A stretch of DNA of 45,452 nt from Rhodospirillales bacterium (GTDB taxonomy: Bacteria > Pseudomonadota > Alphaproteobacteria > Rhodospirillales > Casp-alpha2). Where the stretch lies: assembly GCA_013203955.1 (NCBI GenBank), contig JABMOY010000189.1, positions 1-45,452 on the forward strand, written 5' to 3'. The position numbers and the translations under genes are program-made. Below are positions 1 to 6,734 of this stretch, one piece after another. The first letter of the stretch is position 1; the number at the start of each line of letters is the position of its first letter. Below the pieces are notes generated by a model. The model saw only the letters and a list, made by a program, of their open reading frames with translations. It did not search any database and had not been told where the DNA came from.

Positions 1-67
1 GCTCAGTTGGTAGAGCACCTGACTTTTAATCAGGTTGTCGTGGGTTCGCTCCCCGCAGCGCCTACCA
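1..67 (+). tRNA. tRNA-Lys (anticodon UUU), 5' end cut by window edge
   Basis: The D-arm, anticodon arm, T-arm, 3' acceptor strand and an encoded CCA are all present. The anticodon stem CCTGA/TCAGG encloses the loop CTTTTAA, giving anticodon TTT (lysine). The T stem GTGGG/CCCGC encloses TTCGCTC. The 3' acceptor strand AGCGCCT is followed by A and CCA. About nine bases of the 5' acceptor strand lie outside the window. Confidence 0.95.
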
Positions 68-110
68 AAACCCCCCCGGTGACATTGCGTTGCCGGGGGT
101 TTCCCTTTTT
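68..110 (+). terminator. Rho-independent terminator of the tRNA-Lys gene
   Basis: It starts right after the encoded CCA. CCCCCGG (73-79) pairs with CCGGGGG (93-99) across a loop of about 13 bases, followed by TTTCCCTTTTT. The T-run is interrupted, but the position directly behind the tRNA supports the call. Confidence 0.75.
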
Positions 111-137
111 CCGCCAAGGCCTATATAACTCACGCCC

Positions 138-1535
138 ATGAACCATTTTCCCATCTTCCTGGATATCAAAGGCCGCCCGGTTGTTGTCGTCGGCGGCGGC
201 GAGATCGCGGCTCGGCGTGTGGAAATGGCCGTTCGCGCCGGCGCCCGGGTCACGGTCATCGCGTCCGAGGCTTGTCCGGCGCTGGAAGAGATTGCTCTGA
301 AGGATGGGGTCGAACGCCAAGCCCGGGAATTCGATCCCTCTGATTTGCAAGGCTGCGTCATCGTCTTGGTGGCCACCGATGACGAGGATTTGAACAAGCG
401 CGTCTCGTCATTAGCGCAAGATGCCGGAATTCCCGTCAACGTCGCCGATCGGTTATCCCTTTGCACCTTCATCATGCCCGCCATTATCGATCGCTCGCCG
501 TTGTTGGTGGCGGTGTCCAGTGGCGGCGAGGCGCCGATCCTGTCGCGCGTTCTCAAGGCCCGGCTTGAAACTTTCGTTCCCGCCGGGTTGGGGCGCCTGG
601 CCCGATTCGCCCGTGGTTTGCGCGACAAAGTTCAGGCCGCCATCCCCAACGCCGTCAAGCGCCGCCGGTTCTGGGAGGACTTCATCGACGGGCCGATTGC
701 CGAATATGTTCTTTCCGGCAAAGAAGAGGCCGCCCAGGAACTTGTCGAAAAAGCCTTGGAAAAAGCCGGACCCGGTGAGGGCGAGCCGGACGGCGAAGTC
801 TATTTGGTCGGCAGCGGTCCCGGCGACCCCGATTTGCTGACTTTTCGGGCGCTTCGATTGATGCAGCAGGCGGATGTGGTCCTCCACGACCGGCTGGTTC
901 CCGACGGTATTCTGGACCTGGTGCGGCGCGATGCCGAGCGGGTGTTCGTCGGCAAGAAACCCGGCGACCACACCATGCGCCAGGAAGAAATCAGCCAATT
1001 GATGGTCACCCTGGCTAGGCAAGGAAAACGGGTGTTGCGTTTGAAAAGCGGCGATCCGTTCGTTTTCGGTCGCGGCGGCGAGGAAATTGAGGCTTTGGCC
1101 GAAGAAGGCATTGCGTTCCAGGTGGTGCCCGGCGTTTCCGCGGCCAACGGGTGCGCGTCCTATGCCGGCATCCCCTTGACCCACCGGGACCACGCCCACA
1201 GTTGCGTGTTCGTGACCGGGCACATGAAGGACGGCGCCATCGACCTCAACTGGGGCCAGCTTATCCAGCCCAGGCAAACCCTGGTCGTCTATATGGGGCT
1301 TTCGTCGCTGCCGAAATTGACGGGTAAGCTCATCGAGCACGGCGCCGACCCCAAGACCCCGGCCGCCATCGTCGATAACGGCACCCGCGAGGGACAGCGC
1401 GTCGTTGACGGAACCTTGGGGGATATTGCCGAAAAGGCGGCAAAAGCAGTCTTAAGCGGGCCGGCGGTCATCATCGTCGGCAGTGTGGTGAAACTCCGCG
1501 AAAAGCTGTCCTGGTTCAACCGCAAAGCGGTTTAA
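138..1535 (+). CDS. cysG: Siroheme synthase (precorrin-2 dehydrogenase/ferrochelatase plus uroporphyrinogen-III methyltransferase)
   Basis: This bifunctional cytosolic enzyme turns uroporphyrinogen III into siroheme, the cofactor of sulfite and nitrite reductases. The N-terminal dehydrogenase/chelatase domain (about 1-210) has the NAD-binding GGGEIAARR near residue 20. Asp104 in NVADRLSLC and Ser128 in AVSSGGEAP fall at the positions of the E. coli CysG catalytic Asp104 and Ser128. The C-terminal SAM-dependent methyltransferase (from about 220) carries VGSGPGDPDLLT, GDPFVFGRGGEE and PGVSAANGCASYAGIPLTHRD. Its 465 residues are close to the 457 of E. coli CysG. The ATG is not preceded by an obvious Shine-Dalgarno sequence. 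It converges on an ArsR-family gene, and no assimilatory sulfite reductase gene is visible nearby. Confidence 0.95.
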   Translation: MNHFPIFLDIKGRPVVVVGGGEIAARRVEMAVRAGARVTVIASEACPALEEIALKDGVERQAREFDPSDLQGCVIVLVATDDEDLNKRVSSLAQDAGIPVNVADRLSLCTFIMPAIIDRSPLLVAVSSGGEAPILSRVLKARLETFVPAGLGRLARFARGLRDKVQAAIPNAVKRRRFWEDFIDGPIAEYVLSGKEEAAQELVEKALEKAGPGEGEPDGEVYLVGSGPGDPDLLTFRALRLMQQADVVLHDRLVPDGILDLVRRDAERVFVGKKPGDHTMRQEEISQLMVTLARQGKRVLRLKSGDPFVFGRGGEEIEALAEEGIAFQVVPGVSAANGCASYAGIPLTHRDHAHSCVFVTGHMKDGAIDLNWGQLIQPRQTLVVYMGLSSLPKLTGKLIEHGADPKTPAAIVDNGTREGQRVVDGTLGDIAEKAAKAVLSGPAVIIVGSVVKLREKLSWFNRKAV

Positions 1536-1600
1536 ACCCGACCATTAAGGTTAGCTTATCAAGGAAACGGATATATCCAGCAACCGGGGGTTCCGGATCA

Positions 1601-1972
1601 TCAGGCGGCCGCGACACCTGATTCGGTTTTCGATGAGCCTTCGTCGTCGCTGTCGGGGTCAAAGTCGGCGTCGCCGCCTTGGCAGAACAATTCAAACACC
1701 ATACCCATGACCAACTCGGCTTCGTCGCTGCACAGGCTGTAATAGATCTGCTTGGAATCGCGTCGGGTTGAAACCATCTCATCGGCCCTAAGGCGCGCTA
1801 ATTGCTGCGAAAGGGTGGGTTGGCGAATGCCCAGGATTTCTTCGAGTTGGCCGACGTTCTTCTCACCCTCGGCGAGGGCGCAAAGAATGACCAAGCGGTT
1901 TTCATTGGCCAGCGATTTAAGGAAACTGCTGGCTCGCTGGGCGCTATCATGGATATCTGGTAAGTTAATCAT
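1601..1972 (-). CDS. ArsR-family repressor of the SqrR/BigR persulfide-sensor type
   Basis: A small winged-helix DNA-binding protein of about 123 residues. The helix-turn-helix core covers GQLEEILGIRQPTLSQQLAR, followed by the wing SKQIYYSL. Counted from an upstream TTG at 1978, Cys33 (in VILCAL) and Cys99 (in ELFCQG) are 66 residues apart. That is the spacing of the redox cysteines in SqrR (41/107) and BigR (42/108), which sense hydrosulfide by forming a polysulfide bridge. I chose the ATG at 1972 because GAGGGA lies eight bases upstream; the TTG would be too close to it. The tail is acidic (GDADFDPDSDDEG). No sulfide-oxidation gene (sqr, pdo) is adjacent, so targets other than itself must lie elsewhere. 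Family is sure; the sensing role is inferred. Confidence 0.85.
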   Translation of the reverse strand: MINLPDIHDSAQRASSFLKSLANENRLVILCALAEGEKNVGQLEEILGIRQPTLSQQLARLRADEMVSTRRDSKQIYYSLCSDEAELVMGMVFELFCQGGDADFDPDSDDEGSSKTESGVAAA

Positions 1973-1978
1973 TCTCAA

Positions 1979-1994
1979 ATTCCCTCATACGAAT
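1979..1994. promoter_or_regulatory. Putative autoregulatory operator ATTC-N8-GAAT
   Basis: ATTCCCTCATACGAAT is a dyad of the form ATTC-N8-GAAT, the motif I recall for SqrR of Rhodobacter. It lies just upstream of the ATG of the adjacent ArsR gene and contains that gene's GAGGGA ribosome binding site on the minus strand. Binding would therefore block both transcription and the site of translation initiation. The motif is short, so its position and the matching regulator carry the argument. Confidence 0.5.
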
Positions 1995-2086
1995 CAAATA
2001 TAGCGGAATGTGAATGTGATTGCCATACCATTTAACACAAATAATAGGTAGAATCTAAAAACCTAATGAAACAGTCAACAAAGCGG

Positions 2087-2266
2087 TTAGGTGTTTTCGA
2101 TGACGGCGTTTGAGACGTTGTTGAACATATTGCTCGTTTTGCCTGAAAGGAGGTTGACGGCGGCCACGATGACAAGGAAGACCAAAGCGGCGATCAGCCC
2201 ATATTCGATGGCGCTTGCACCCGTTTCTTCGCGTTTCAGCCGTTCAAAATGATCTTTATTGAACAT
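2087..2266 (-). CDS. Flp-family type IVb pilin
   Basis: This 59-residue prepilin has a short charged leader (MFNKDHFERLKREETG) followed by the processing site G/ASAIEYGLIAAL. Glutamate sits at mature position 5, followed by a hydrophobic helix (about residues 17-40) and a short polar tail. This is the Flp/Fap pilin form used by Tad secretion systems. The ATG at 2266 is preferred to the in-frame GTG at 2269. It starts 18 bases after the stop of the upstream histidine kinase, so the two are probably co-transcribed. No tad or cpa assembly gene is in the window, so processing and assembly must be done by products encoded elsewhere. Confidence 0.9.
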   Translation of the reverse strand: MFNKDHFERLKREETGASAIEYGLIAALVFLVIVAAVNLLSGKTSNMFNNVSNAVIENT

Positions 2267-2284
2267 CACCGCAGTTTATCACAC

Positions 2285-3634
2285 CTAGGAACTGGGAAAA
2301 GAAATAGTGAAGATCGATCCGCCGCCGGGGGCGTCATCAATATTGATACTGGCGTTGTGAACTTCTGCCGCCCGGCGGACAATGGACAGGCCCAGGCCCG
2401 AACCCTCGCCCCGGCGGTCGGACCGCAAAAACGGATTGAATATGGTTTCGCGCATTTCCGCCGGTATGCCGGGGCCCTTGTCCGTCACCTTGATGGCCGG
2501 CTCGTCGGTGACCTCGATGATGATTTTGGTCTCGCGGGCGGCGTATTTGATGGCATTTTCAACCAGATTGCGGACGGCCTGTTCCAGGGCGAACCGGTTG
2601 GCCTTGACCAACACCGGGGCTTCAGGGCCCAGGACCTCTATGTACCTACCTTCCTTGATTGCCAAAGGCGCCATATCGGCGCCGATATCGACGCAAATGC
2701 TGTGAATATCGACCCCATCACTCAGATCTTCGGCCCAGCCTTCGATTTTCGCTGCGGTCAACAGTTGTTCCAGCATGCGCGCCATTTTTTCCACGTCCAG
2801 GAGCATCGCATCCGCTGTTTGCCGGTCTTCAAGCTTTTCCAGGTGGAGCCGCATCACTGCCAGCGGCATGCGCAACTCGTGCGCGACATCGGCGGCAAAA
2901 AGGCGGTTTTTTTCCTCGCTTTTCCGGAGTTCCTTGTCGACCTCAACCGTTTTCACCGTGACCTGAACCAGGCGCTGCATGAACCACAAAAGCGCAATGA
3001 CCGTCAGGGCCAGGATCGGCACGAAAATCACCGTCATTTTGATCAGGCGCTCGCCTTCGGCGACTCCCGCGGTTAGTTTTTTTGTCTGCCTGTCCAAGTC
3101 TTCAAGCCAATTGACTTCTAGGGAAGCCAAGGCGGCGAAGGAGGGGCGATTATCGACCGCCGCCAAGTTGGAAACTTCTTCCTTGTTTCCGCCGCCCTTA
3201 ATCAGGCTTTTGGCTTTGTTCAAATTCGCCCGGTAAACGGCGATGGCCTTTCGAATATCGGCGATGGCATTGCGTTCGTCTGGGGATGTGCCGACCACTT
3301 CGTACGTGGATAATGCGGCCGCCAATTCGTCAAGATCGCGGTTGACGACGCCGGCCAAACCGGGCTCTCCCCTGGAAATATAATTTTGGAAGTTATGGAT
3401 AAATCCGCCGAAACCGAAATATTTACGGACTTGGCTCAATGCCATACCTTTGTTGGCCGTAACATTCCTGAAATCCAACCATTCCGATTGAATGGCGTTA
3501 AGGCGATTAATGGTTTTGAAGCCGATGACGGTGCCGCCGACCATGGCCGCCACCAGCAACGCCGCCAATCCGATGGCGACGATGCGCAACCATCTGGTCT
3601 GGATGTCCGTTTGTGGTTTGATGGGTATTGCCAT
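2285..3634 (-). CDS. Membrane sensor histidine kinase
   Basis: An inner-membrane kinase of 449 residues. TM1 is about 17-37 and TM2 about 200-220, enclosing a mostly helical periplasmic region of about 160 residues that carries FGFGGFIHNFQNYISRG, a motif I associate with helical-bundle sensors of chemoreceptors. After a short coiled linker come the HisKA H-box AADVAHELRMPLAVM (phospho-acceptor His252; M replaces the usual T in HELRTPL) and HATPase boxes N (NLVENAIKYA), G1 (DKGPGI), F (NPF) and G2 (GSGLGLSIV). No clear HAMP domain is visible. Its co-directional neighbours are a coiled-coil gene upstream and a Flp pilin gene downstream. A receiver-only gene diverges at 4194 and is the obvious candidate partner. 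Confidence 0.9.
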   Translation of the reverse strand: MAIPIKPQTDIQTRWLRIVAIGLAALLVAAMVGGTVIGFKTINRLNAIQSEWLDFRNVTANKGMALSQVRKYFGFGGFIHNFQNYISRGEPGLAGVVNRDLDELAAALSTYEVVGTSPDERNAIADIRKAIAVYRANLNKAKSLIKGGGNKEEVSNLAAVDNRPSFAALASLEVNWLEDLDRQTKKLTAGVAEGERLIKMTVIFVPILALTVIALLWFMQRLVQVTVKTVEVDKELRKSEEKNRLFAADVAHELRMPLAVMRLHLEKLEDRQTADAMLLDVEKMARMLEQLLTAAKIEGWAEDLSDGVDIHSICVDIGADMAPLAIKEGRYIEVLGPEAPVLVKANRFALEQAVRNLVENAIKYAARETKIIIEVTDEPAIKVTDKGPGIPAEMRETIFNPFLRSDRRGEGSGLGLSIVRRAAEVHNASINIDDAPGGGSIFTISFPSS

Positions 3635-3671
3635 GCGGCCCTGTGCGAGCGGTTGCCGGGTTAAATAAATG

Positions 3672-3998
3672 TTACTCGCCTAATTCCACGTAACCGCGGT
3701 CAATAACCTGGATCAGGGCCTCAAAGGCAAGCCGGGCTTCCTCATACATTTCCCGGCGATGTTTCAATATCTTTATTTCTTCATCCTCAGGCGCTTCGCC
3801 CTTGTCGTTTTGGGCGATTTCGAAGGCTTCGGCAAGATAGCTGGCACGCAGCCTGGCAACCGAAATAGCCAAAGGTAAAATATTTTCCTTATTAATCGCC
3901 GGAATCCGTTGAGACATAATTTCGCGGTTTGCGACCTGAATGGCCTGTTCTATTTCCTTCAGGAAATGTTGGCTTCTTTGTTCCTGGTCTTGGGGCAT
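3672..3998 (-). CDS. Conserved small helical (coiled-coil) protein, function unknown
   Basis: The product is 108 residues, almost wholly helical in composition, rich in Glu, Ala, Arg and Lys, with no signal peptide or membrane segment. A strong ribosome binding site (AAGGAGG, eight bases before the ATG) supports the start. It ends 37 bases before the histidine kinase and probably heads the kinase-pilin transcription unit. I do not recognise the family. A cytosolic partner of the kinase is possible from position only. Confidence 0.75.
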   Translation of the reverse strand: MPQDQEQRSQHFLKEIEQAIQVANREIMSQRIPAINKENILPLAISVARLRASYLAEAFEIAQNDKGEAPEDEEIKILKHRREMYEEARLAFEALIQVIDRGYVELGE

Positions 3999-4193
3999 GG
4001 CGTTTCCTCCTTGCTGGCGGCATCTTGCTCATCAGCATAGCACCCGGCGTGTTCCAAAAAATAGGGATTCAACCGGCCATAAAGGTTTTGGGGGGAATTT
4101 GGGAGGTTCTCATTCCTTTTGAACACGACTTTTTGATGTAACTCCAATGTCAAGTGATTGGATTTGCCTGGGTATCAAGGGCATATTTTATTT

Positions 4194-4541
4194 ATGGTTT
4201 CTGTCCTTTTGATTGACGATGACGACGACCTTCGGGAAGAGATCCGATTAGGTCTAGAGCGCGCTGGTTTCCGGGTTACATCGAAAGAAAGCGGGGAAGC
4301 CGGAGTATTGGCGTTCAAGGAAACCCCCTTTGACGTGGTTGTCACCGATGTCGTCATGGATAAGGGGGAAGGCGTGGAAACTATGAAGGCATTGTTGGAA
4401 ATCAAACCGGACCTTCCCATTATCGCCATGTCCGGCCACGACAGTTACCTCAAGGCGATGGGGGTATTGGGGGCGGCCAGGACGTTTACCAAACCGCTCC
4501 GGCTGGCGGTTTTGATCGAAGCCATCGGCGAGGTTGCCTAG
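4194..4541 (+). CDS. Single-domain response regulator (receiver only)
   Basis: A CheY-like receiver of 115 residues with no output domain. It has the acidic pocket LLIDDDDD, the phospho-acceptor Asp52 (VVVTDVV), the switch Ser in IIAMSGH and the invariant Lys100 in FTKPL. An upstream TTG at 4158 would add 12 unlike residues; the ATG at 4194 gives the usual receiver N-terminus. It is divergent from the coiled-coil/kinase/pilin unit with about 195 bp between the starts. A role as phosphate sink or as a protein-binding output for kinase 2285-3634 is inferred from proximity. Confidence 0.88.
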   Translation: MVSVLLIDDDDDLREEIRLGLERAGFRVTSKESGEAGVLAFKETPFDVVVTDVVMDKGEGVETMKALLEIKPDLPIIAMSGHDSYLKAMGVLGAARTFTKPLRLAVLIEAIGEVA

Positions 4542-4652
4542 TTTTTTATTTTCCCCCTTCCCCAGGGGGGCCTTTAAAAATGGGGGTTAAATTTGCTTCA
4601 TGCCCGAGTTTTGTTATAATTCAGCATACTATAGCATTCTGGGTGTTGAATT

Positions 4653-5036
4653 ATGGGCGATTATCAAGACGATGATGAAGGGGCTCAGGACAAGTCCTAT
4701 CCGACCGAGCAACGTCTGGATGACGGCGGCGAACGCCGGGCCCTTGAATCCCGTCGCGAAACGGAAGACCCCTTCAAAGGCGAGGAGCAGCGAAATGAGC
4801 AGGACCGCAGGGCGGAAACAGACCGCCGGGAAATGGCCTTTGGCGTCGATTGCAAAACCAGCGGCTCGCTAACGACCATTGAAGATTGGCTCGATGATCA
4901 TTGTCAGGGAACTTGGAAACTGATTATCCTGGAAATGGAAGTTGCCGAGGACCTCGCCAAAAAAAACGTCAAGGTCATGTTCGAGTTGGAGCATGACAAA
5001 GACCAGTTTGTTCTCCTTTACGGCAAGGAATCTTGA
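4653..5036 (+). CDS. Acidic, Arg/Glu-rich protein of unknown function
   Basis: The 127-residue product has two parts. Residues 1-60 are highly charged and probably disordered (DDDEG, RRALESRRETED, RNEQDRRAETDRRE). Residues 65-127 look like a small alpha/beta domain containing TTIEDWLDDHCQGTWKL and VKVMFELEHDKDQFVLLYG. There is no signal sequence. It begins a run of four short genes; the TTG of the next gene overlaps its stop codon, which suggests coupled translation. I do not recognise the domain. Confidence 0.75.
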   Translation: MGDYQDDDEGAQDKSYPTEQRLDDGGERRALESRRETEDPFKGEEQRNEQDRRAETDRREMAFGVDCKTSGSLTTIEDWLDDHCQGTWKLIILEMEVAEDLAKKNVKVMFELEHDKDQFVLLYGKES

Positions 5037-5182
5037 ATAATTTAGCCCGATCCTTCGCTTTGCTGTTGGCCGGGATGCTTGTCGTTTTGTCATTGAACGC
5101 CTGTACGGCGGATGAACTTGAAGACGCTTTTTATACGGGCGGTAAAATCGTTTATGATTCCTTCAAAGGGGGCAACCGTTAG
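5033..5182 (+). CDS. Small lipoprotein, 49 residues
   Basis: TTG starts a 49-residue frame whose first bases overlap the TGA of the upstream gene, with AAGGAA just before it. The product has a basic N-terminus (NNLARS), a hydrophobic core (FALLLAGMLVVLSL) and the lipobox LNAC, so Cys24 would be the lipidated residue. The mature peptide (about 26 residues: CTADELEDAFYTGGKIVYD followed by SFKGGNR) is predicted to be membrane-anchored. Small entericidin-like lipoproteins have this layout, but I see no clear match. Its size puts it below the cut-off of many gene finders. Confidence 0.65.
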   Translation: MNNLARSFALLLAGMLVVLSLNACTADELEDAFYTGGKIVYDSFKGGNR

Positions 5183-5227
5183 CTTCGGCGGTAATGTCTC
5201 GACTTAGGCCTAAATTGGTTGTCAAAA

Positions 5228-5572
5228 ATGATCTTCGGCAAAAAATCTATTTTCCTTACCATCCCCCGTGACAATAAATCGTCGAGGGGCTTGCAGAGAC
5301 TTTTGCTTATGATGCTCATTACCGGCGGCACCTTGGGTTGCACCCTTAGCGCCGATGAAAACGAAGTTGTGATCGAATATTCATCGCCTTATGTCGGCGC
5401 TGCAACGGCACTGGCCGAACGGCATTGCGAAAATTTTGGCAAGTCGGCCCGGCTTGTCCAGTCGGGGATTGAAAAGACGAACGTTCTGGGATTCCGGAAA
5501 AAAGTCAGTGTTTTTGAGTGTTTCAGCAACCCGGACGGAAAGTCCGCCACTTCTGGACCAAAGGATAACTAA
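5228..5572 (+). CDS. Lipoprotein of unknown function
   Basis: The 114-residue product has a long basic leader (GKKS, RDNKSSRGLQR), a hydrophobic stretch (LLLMMLITGGTLG) and a lipobox LGC. The mature part of about 78 residues holds YVGAATALAERHCENFGKSA and, near the end, VSVFECF. The two cysteines after the lipid-anchored one could form a disulfide. The start is uncertain: ATG at 5228 or TTG at 5219, neither with a good ribosome binding site. Its TAA shares its last base with the ATG of the next gene. Confidence 0.75.
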   Translation: MIFGKKSIFLTIPRDNKSSRGLQRLLLMMLITGGTLGCTLSADENEVVIEYSSPYVGAATALAERHCENFGKSARLVQSGIEKTNVLGFRKKVSVFECFSNPDGKSATSGPKDN

Positions 5573-5721
5573 TGGAATTTGCGGGCGGGCTAGCGGTTGC
5601 TTATTTGCAGATCGTTTTGGTGGCCGTGGCGATCATGGTTGGGGTTTGGGGCGCGGCCAAGATTTGGCTGGCTTTTTACAACCGGATGCACCCGCCTGGC
5701 GACGGCGGGGGGCACGAGTAA
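5572..5721 (+). CDS. Small membrane protein, 49 residues
   Basis: A short frame starting on the TAATG overlap with the lipoprotein gene. The product has one hydrophobic helix (GGLAVAYLQIVLVAVAIMVG continuing VWGAA), then an aromatic/basic border (KIWLAFYNRMH) and a glycine-rich tail. One transmembrane segment is predicted. The coupled start supports its being real even though it is short. It converges on the minus-strand gene that ends at 5731. Function unknown. Confidence 0.6.
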   Translation: MEFAGGLAVAYLQIVLVAVAIMVGVWGAAKIWLAFYNRMHPPGDGGGHE

Positions 5722-5730
5722 CCGGAATTC

Positions 5731-5934
5731 TTAGTGGACGGAAACGCCCCCCGGGCGTTTTTCAGACAGCAGGTCTTCTGCGGTCTTGCCGATGCGGAGC
5801 CAAATACGGCGGCCCGTCAAATCGCCCTTTTCAAACAGTTGATCGGCGCGGATGAATGCCGCCGGCGGCGCCATTTCGCCATATTCCTCGATCAACAGGT
5901 TGGCCGTGCGGAAAATATCTGATTCTGTACCCAT
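5731..5934 (-). CDS. Small conserved protein (resembles DUF6961), function unknown
   Basis: The 67-residue product is without signal sequence or membrane segment. It has two predicted helices (DIFRTANLLIEEYGEMAPPAAFIRADQL and TGRRIWLRIGKTAEDLL). The pattern of a short helical protein with an early Y-G-x-x-A and a later W resembles the small alphaproteobacterial DUF6961 family, a tentative match from memory. It starts nine bases after the stop of fliN and is probably expressed with it. Confidence 0.7.
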   Translation of the reverse strand: MGTESDIFRTANLLIEEYGEMAPPAAFIRADQLFEKGDLTGRRIWLRIGKTAEDLLSEKRPGGVSVH

Positions 5935-5943
5935 GGGAAACTC

Positions 5944-6228
5944 TCAAGATGTTTTGATGATTTCGGTCATGGTCACGCCCAGCCGGTCGTCGACGACGAT
6001 CACTTCGCCTTTGGCGACTAGCCGGTTATTGGCGTGGACCTCGATGTCTTCACCGACGGAGCGGTTTAATTCAACCACGGCGCCGCGGCCAAGTTTGAGA
6101 ATTTGAGAAATCGGCATATTCGAAATCCCCAGGACCGCCGTAATTTCGACCTCGACGTCCATGAGGGCCTCCACTTCCGTGGTCGGCCTATTGGATTCTG
6201 GAGCTTCTTCGGTTTTTTCTTCCGCCAT
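5944..6228 (-). CDS. fliN: Flagellar motor switch protein FliN
   Basis: The 94-residue protein consists of a disordered acidic N-terminus (about 1-20) and one SpoA domain. Within it are VEALMDVEVEITAVLG, the QILKLGRGAVVELNRSVGE core and the VHANNRLVAKGEVIVVDDRLG segment that form the FliN dimer of the flagellar C-ring, where FliN works with FliM and FliG to set rotation direction and binds the export apparatus. The start has a good ribosome binding site (GAGGACGGATAA before ATG). No other flagellar gene is visible here, which is unusual because fliN normally sits in a fliG/fliM cluster. A CRP-like palindrome lies 111-126 bases upstream. Confidence 0.9.
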   Translation of the reverse strand: MAEEKTEEAPESNRPTTEVEALMDVEVEITAVLGISNMPISQILKLGRGAVVELNRSVGEDIEVHANNRLVAKGEVIVVDDRLGVTMTEIIKTS

Positions 6229-6338
6229 TTATCCGTCCTCAACCTCAACCGCTTTTATCATCCATGCCAAGCGTTAACGGGGCGTTAATAATAACACAGA
6301 ATCCGGGCTCGCTTAAGGGTCCGTGCTTTATTTTCGAT

Positions 6339-6354
6339 TGTGACCATGGTCACA
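6339..6354. promoter_or_regulatory. Perfect CRP-type palindrome
   Basis: TGTGACCATGGTCACA is a perfect 16-base palindrome and fits exactly the CRP half-site pair TGTGA-N6-TCACA. It sits in the 262-base spacer between the divergent fliN (minus) and the small gene at 6491 (plus), about 111 bases from the fliN start and 136 from the other. Nothing else in the spacer stands out apart from short A-rich stretches. Which gene it controls cannot be told from sequence. Confidence 0.65.
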
Positions 6355-6490
6355 GCAAAAAAAGCCTTAATCTAATAGGTTTAGGCACTTCACCGAGCCC
6401 AACCCATATTGAAAATCAAGTATTGAGAGCGGTCAAAAACCCATGTATTACGAACAAGCGATTTCTTTGGAGAATAGGAAAGCCACATCG

Positions 6491-6712
6491 ATGGCGAAGT
6501 ACGAAGTCACGGTTTTTAATCAAGAGGTTCGCGAGAAGGTGGAAGCCGGTGAACGCCATCGTCAATTCAAGGACGATTGGGCCGATTTTCATTATATCGA
6601 AATTACCGCCCTCAGCGAGCAAGAAGCACGTGAAAAGGCCAAATCCCGGTATCCCAGTGACCAGGGTTTCGTGATTGATAATATTCAGCAAAGCGATCAG
6701 GGCTTCGAATAA
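6491..6712 (+). CDS. Small protein of unknown function, paralog of the gene at 7596
   Basis: The 73-residue product (MAKYEVTVFNQEVREKVEAG at the start, then an aromatic DWADFHYIEI segment, and RYPSDQGFVIDNI near the end) aligns over its whole core with the product at 7596. The start at 6491 is preferred over an upstream ATG at 6443 because the paralog similarity begins there and AGGAAAG lies upstream. A predicted beta-alpha-beta shape (VTVFN, ARE-KAKSRYP, FVIDNI) resembles small ferredoxin-like domains of the kind seen in phage-derived and plasmid-borne proteins. No family is recognised. Confidence 0.75.
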   Translation: MAKYEVTVFNQEVREKVEAGERHRQFKDDWADFHYIEITALSEQEAREKAKSRYPSDQGFVIDNIQQSDQGFE

Positions 6713-6734
6713 ACCCTATACCGTCGCCTACCGG

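Noticed and set aside
453-1340. A 295-codon minus-strand frame opposite cysG
   Set aside because: It is entirely antisense to the well-supported cysG domains and shows no family features.
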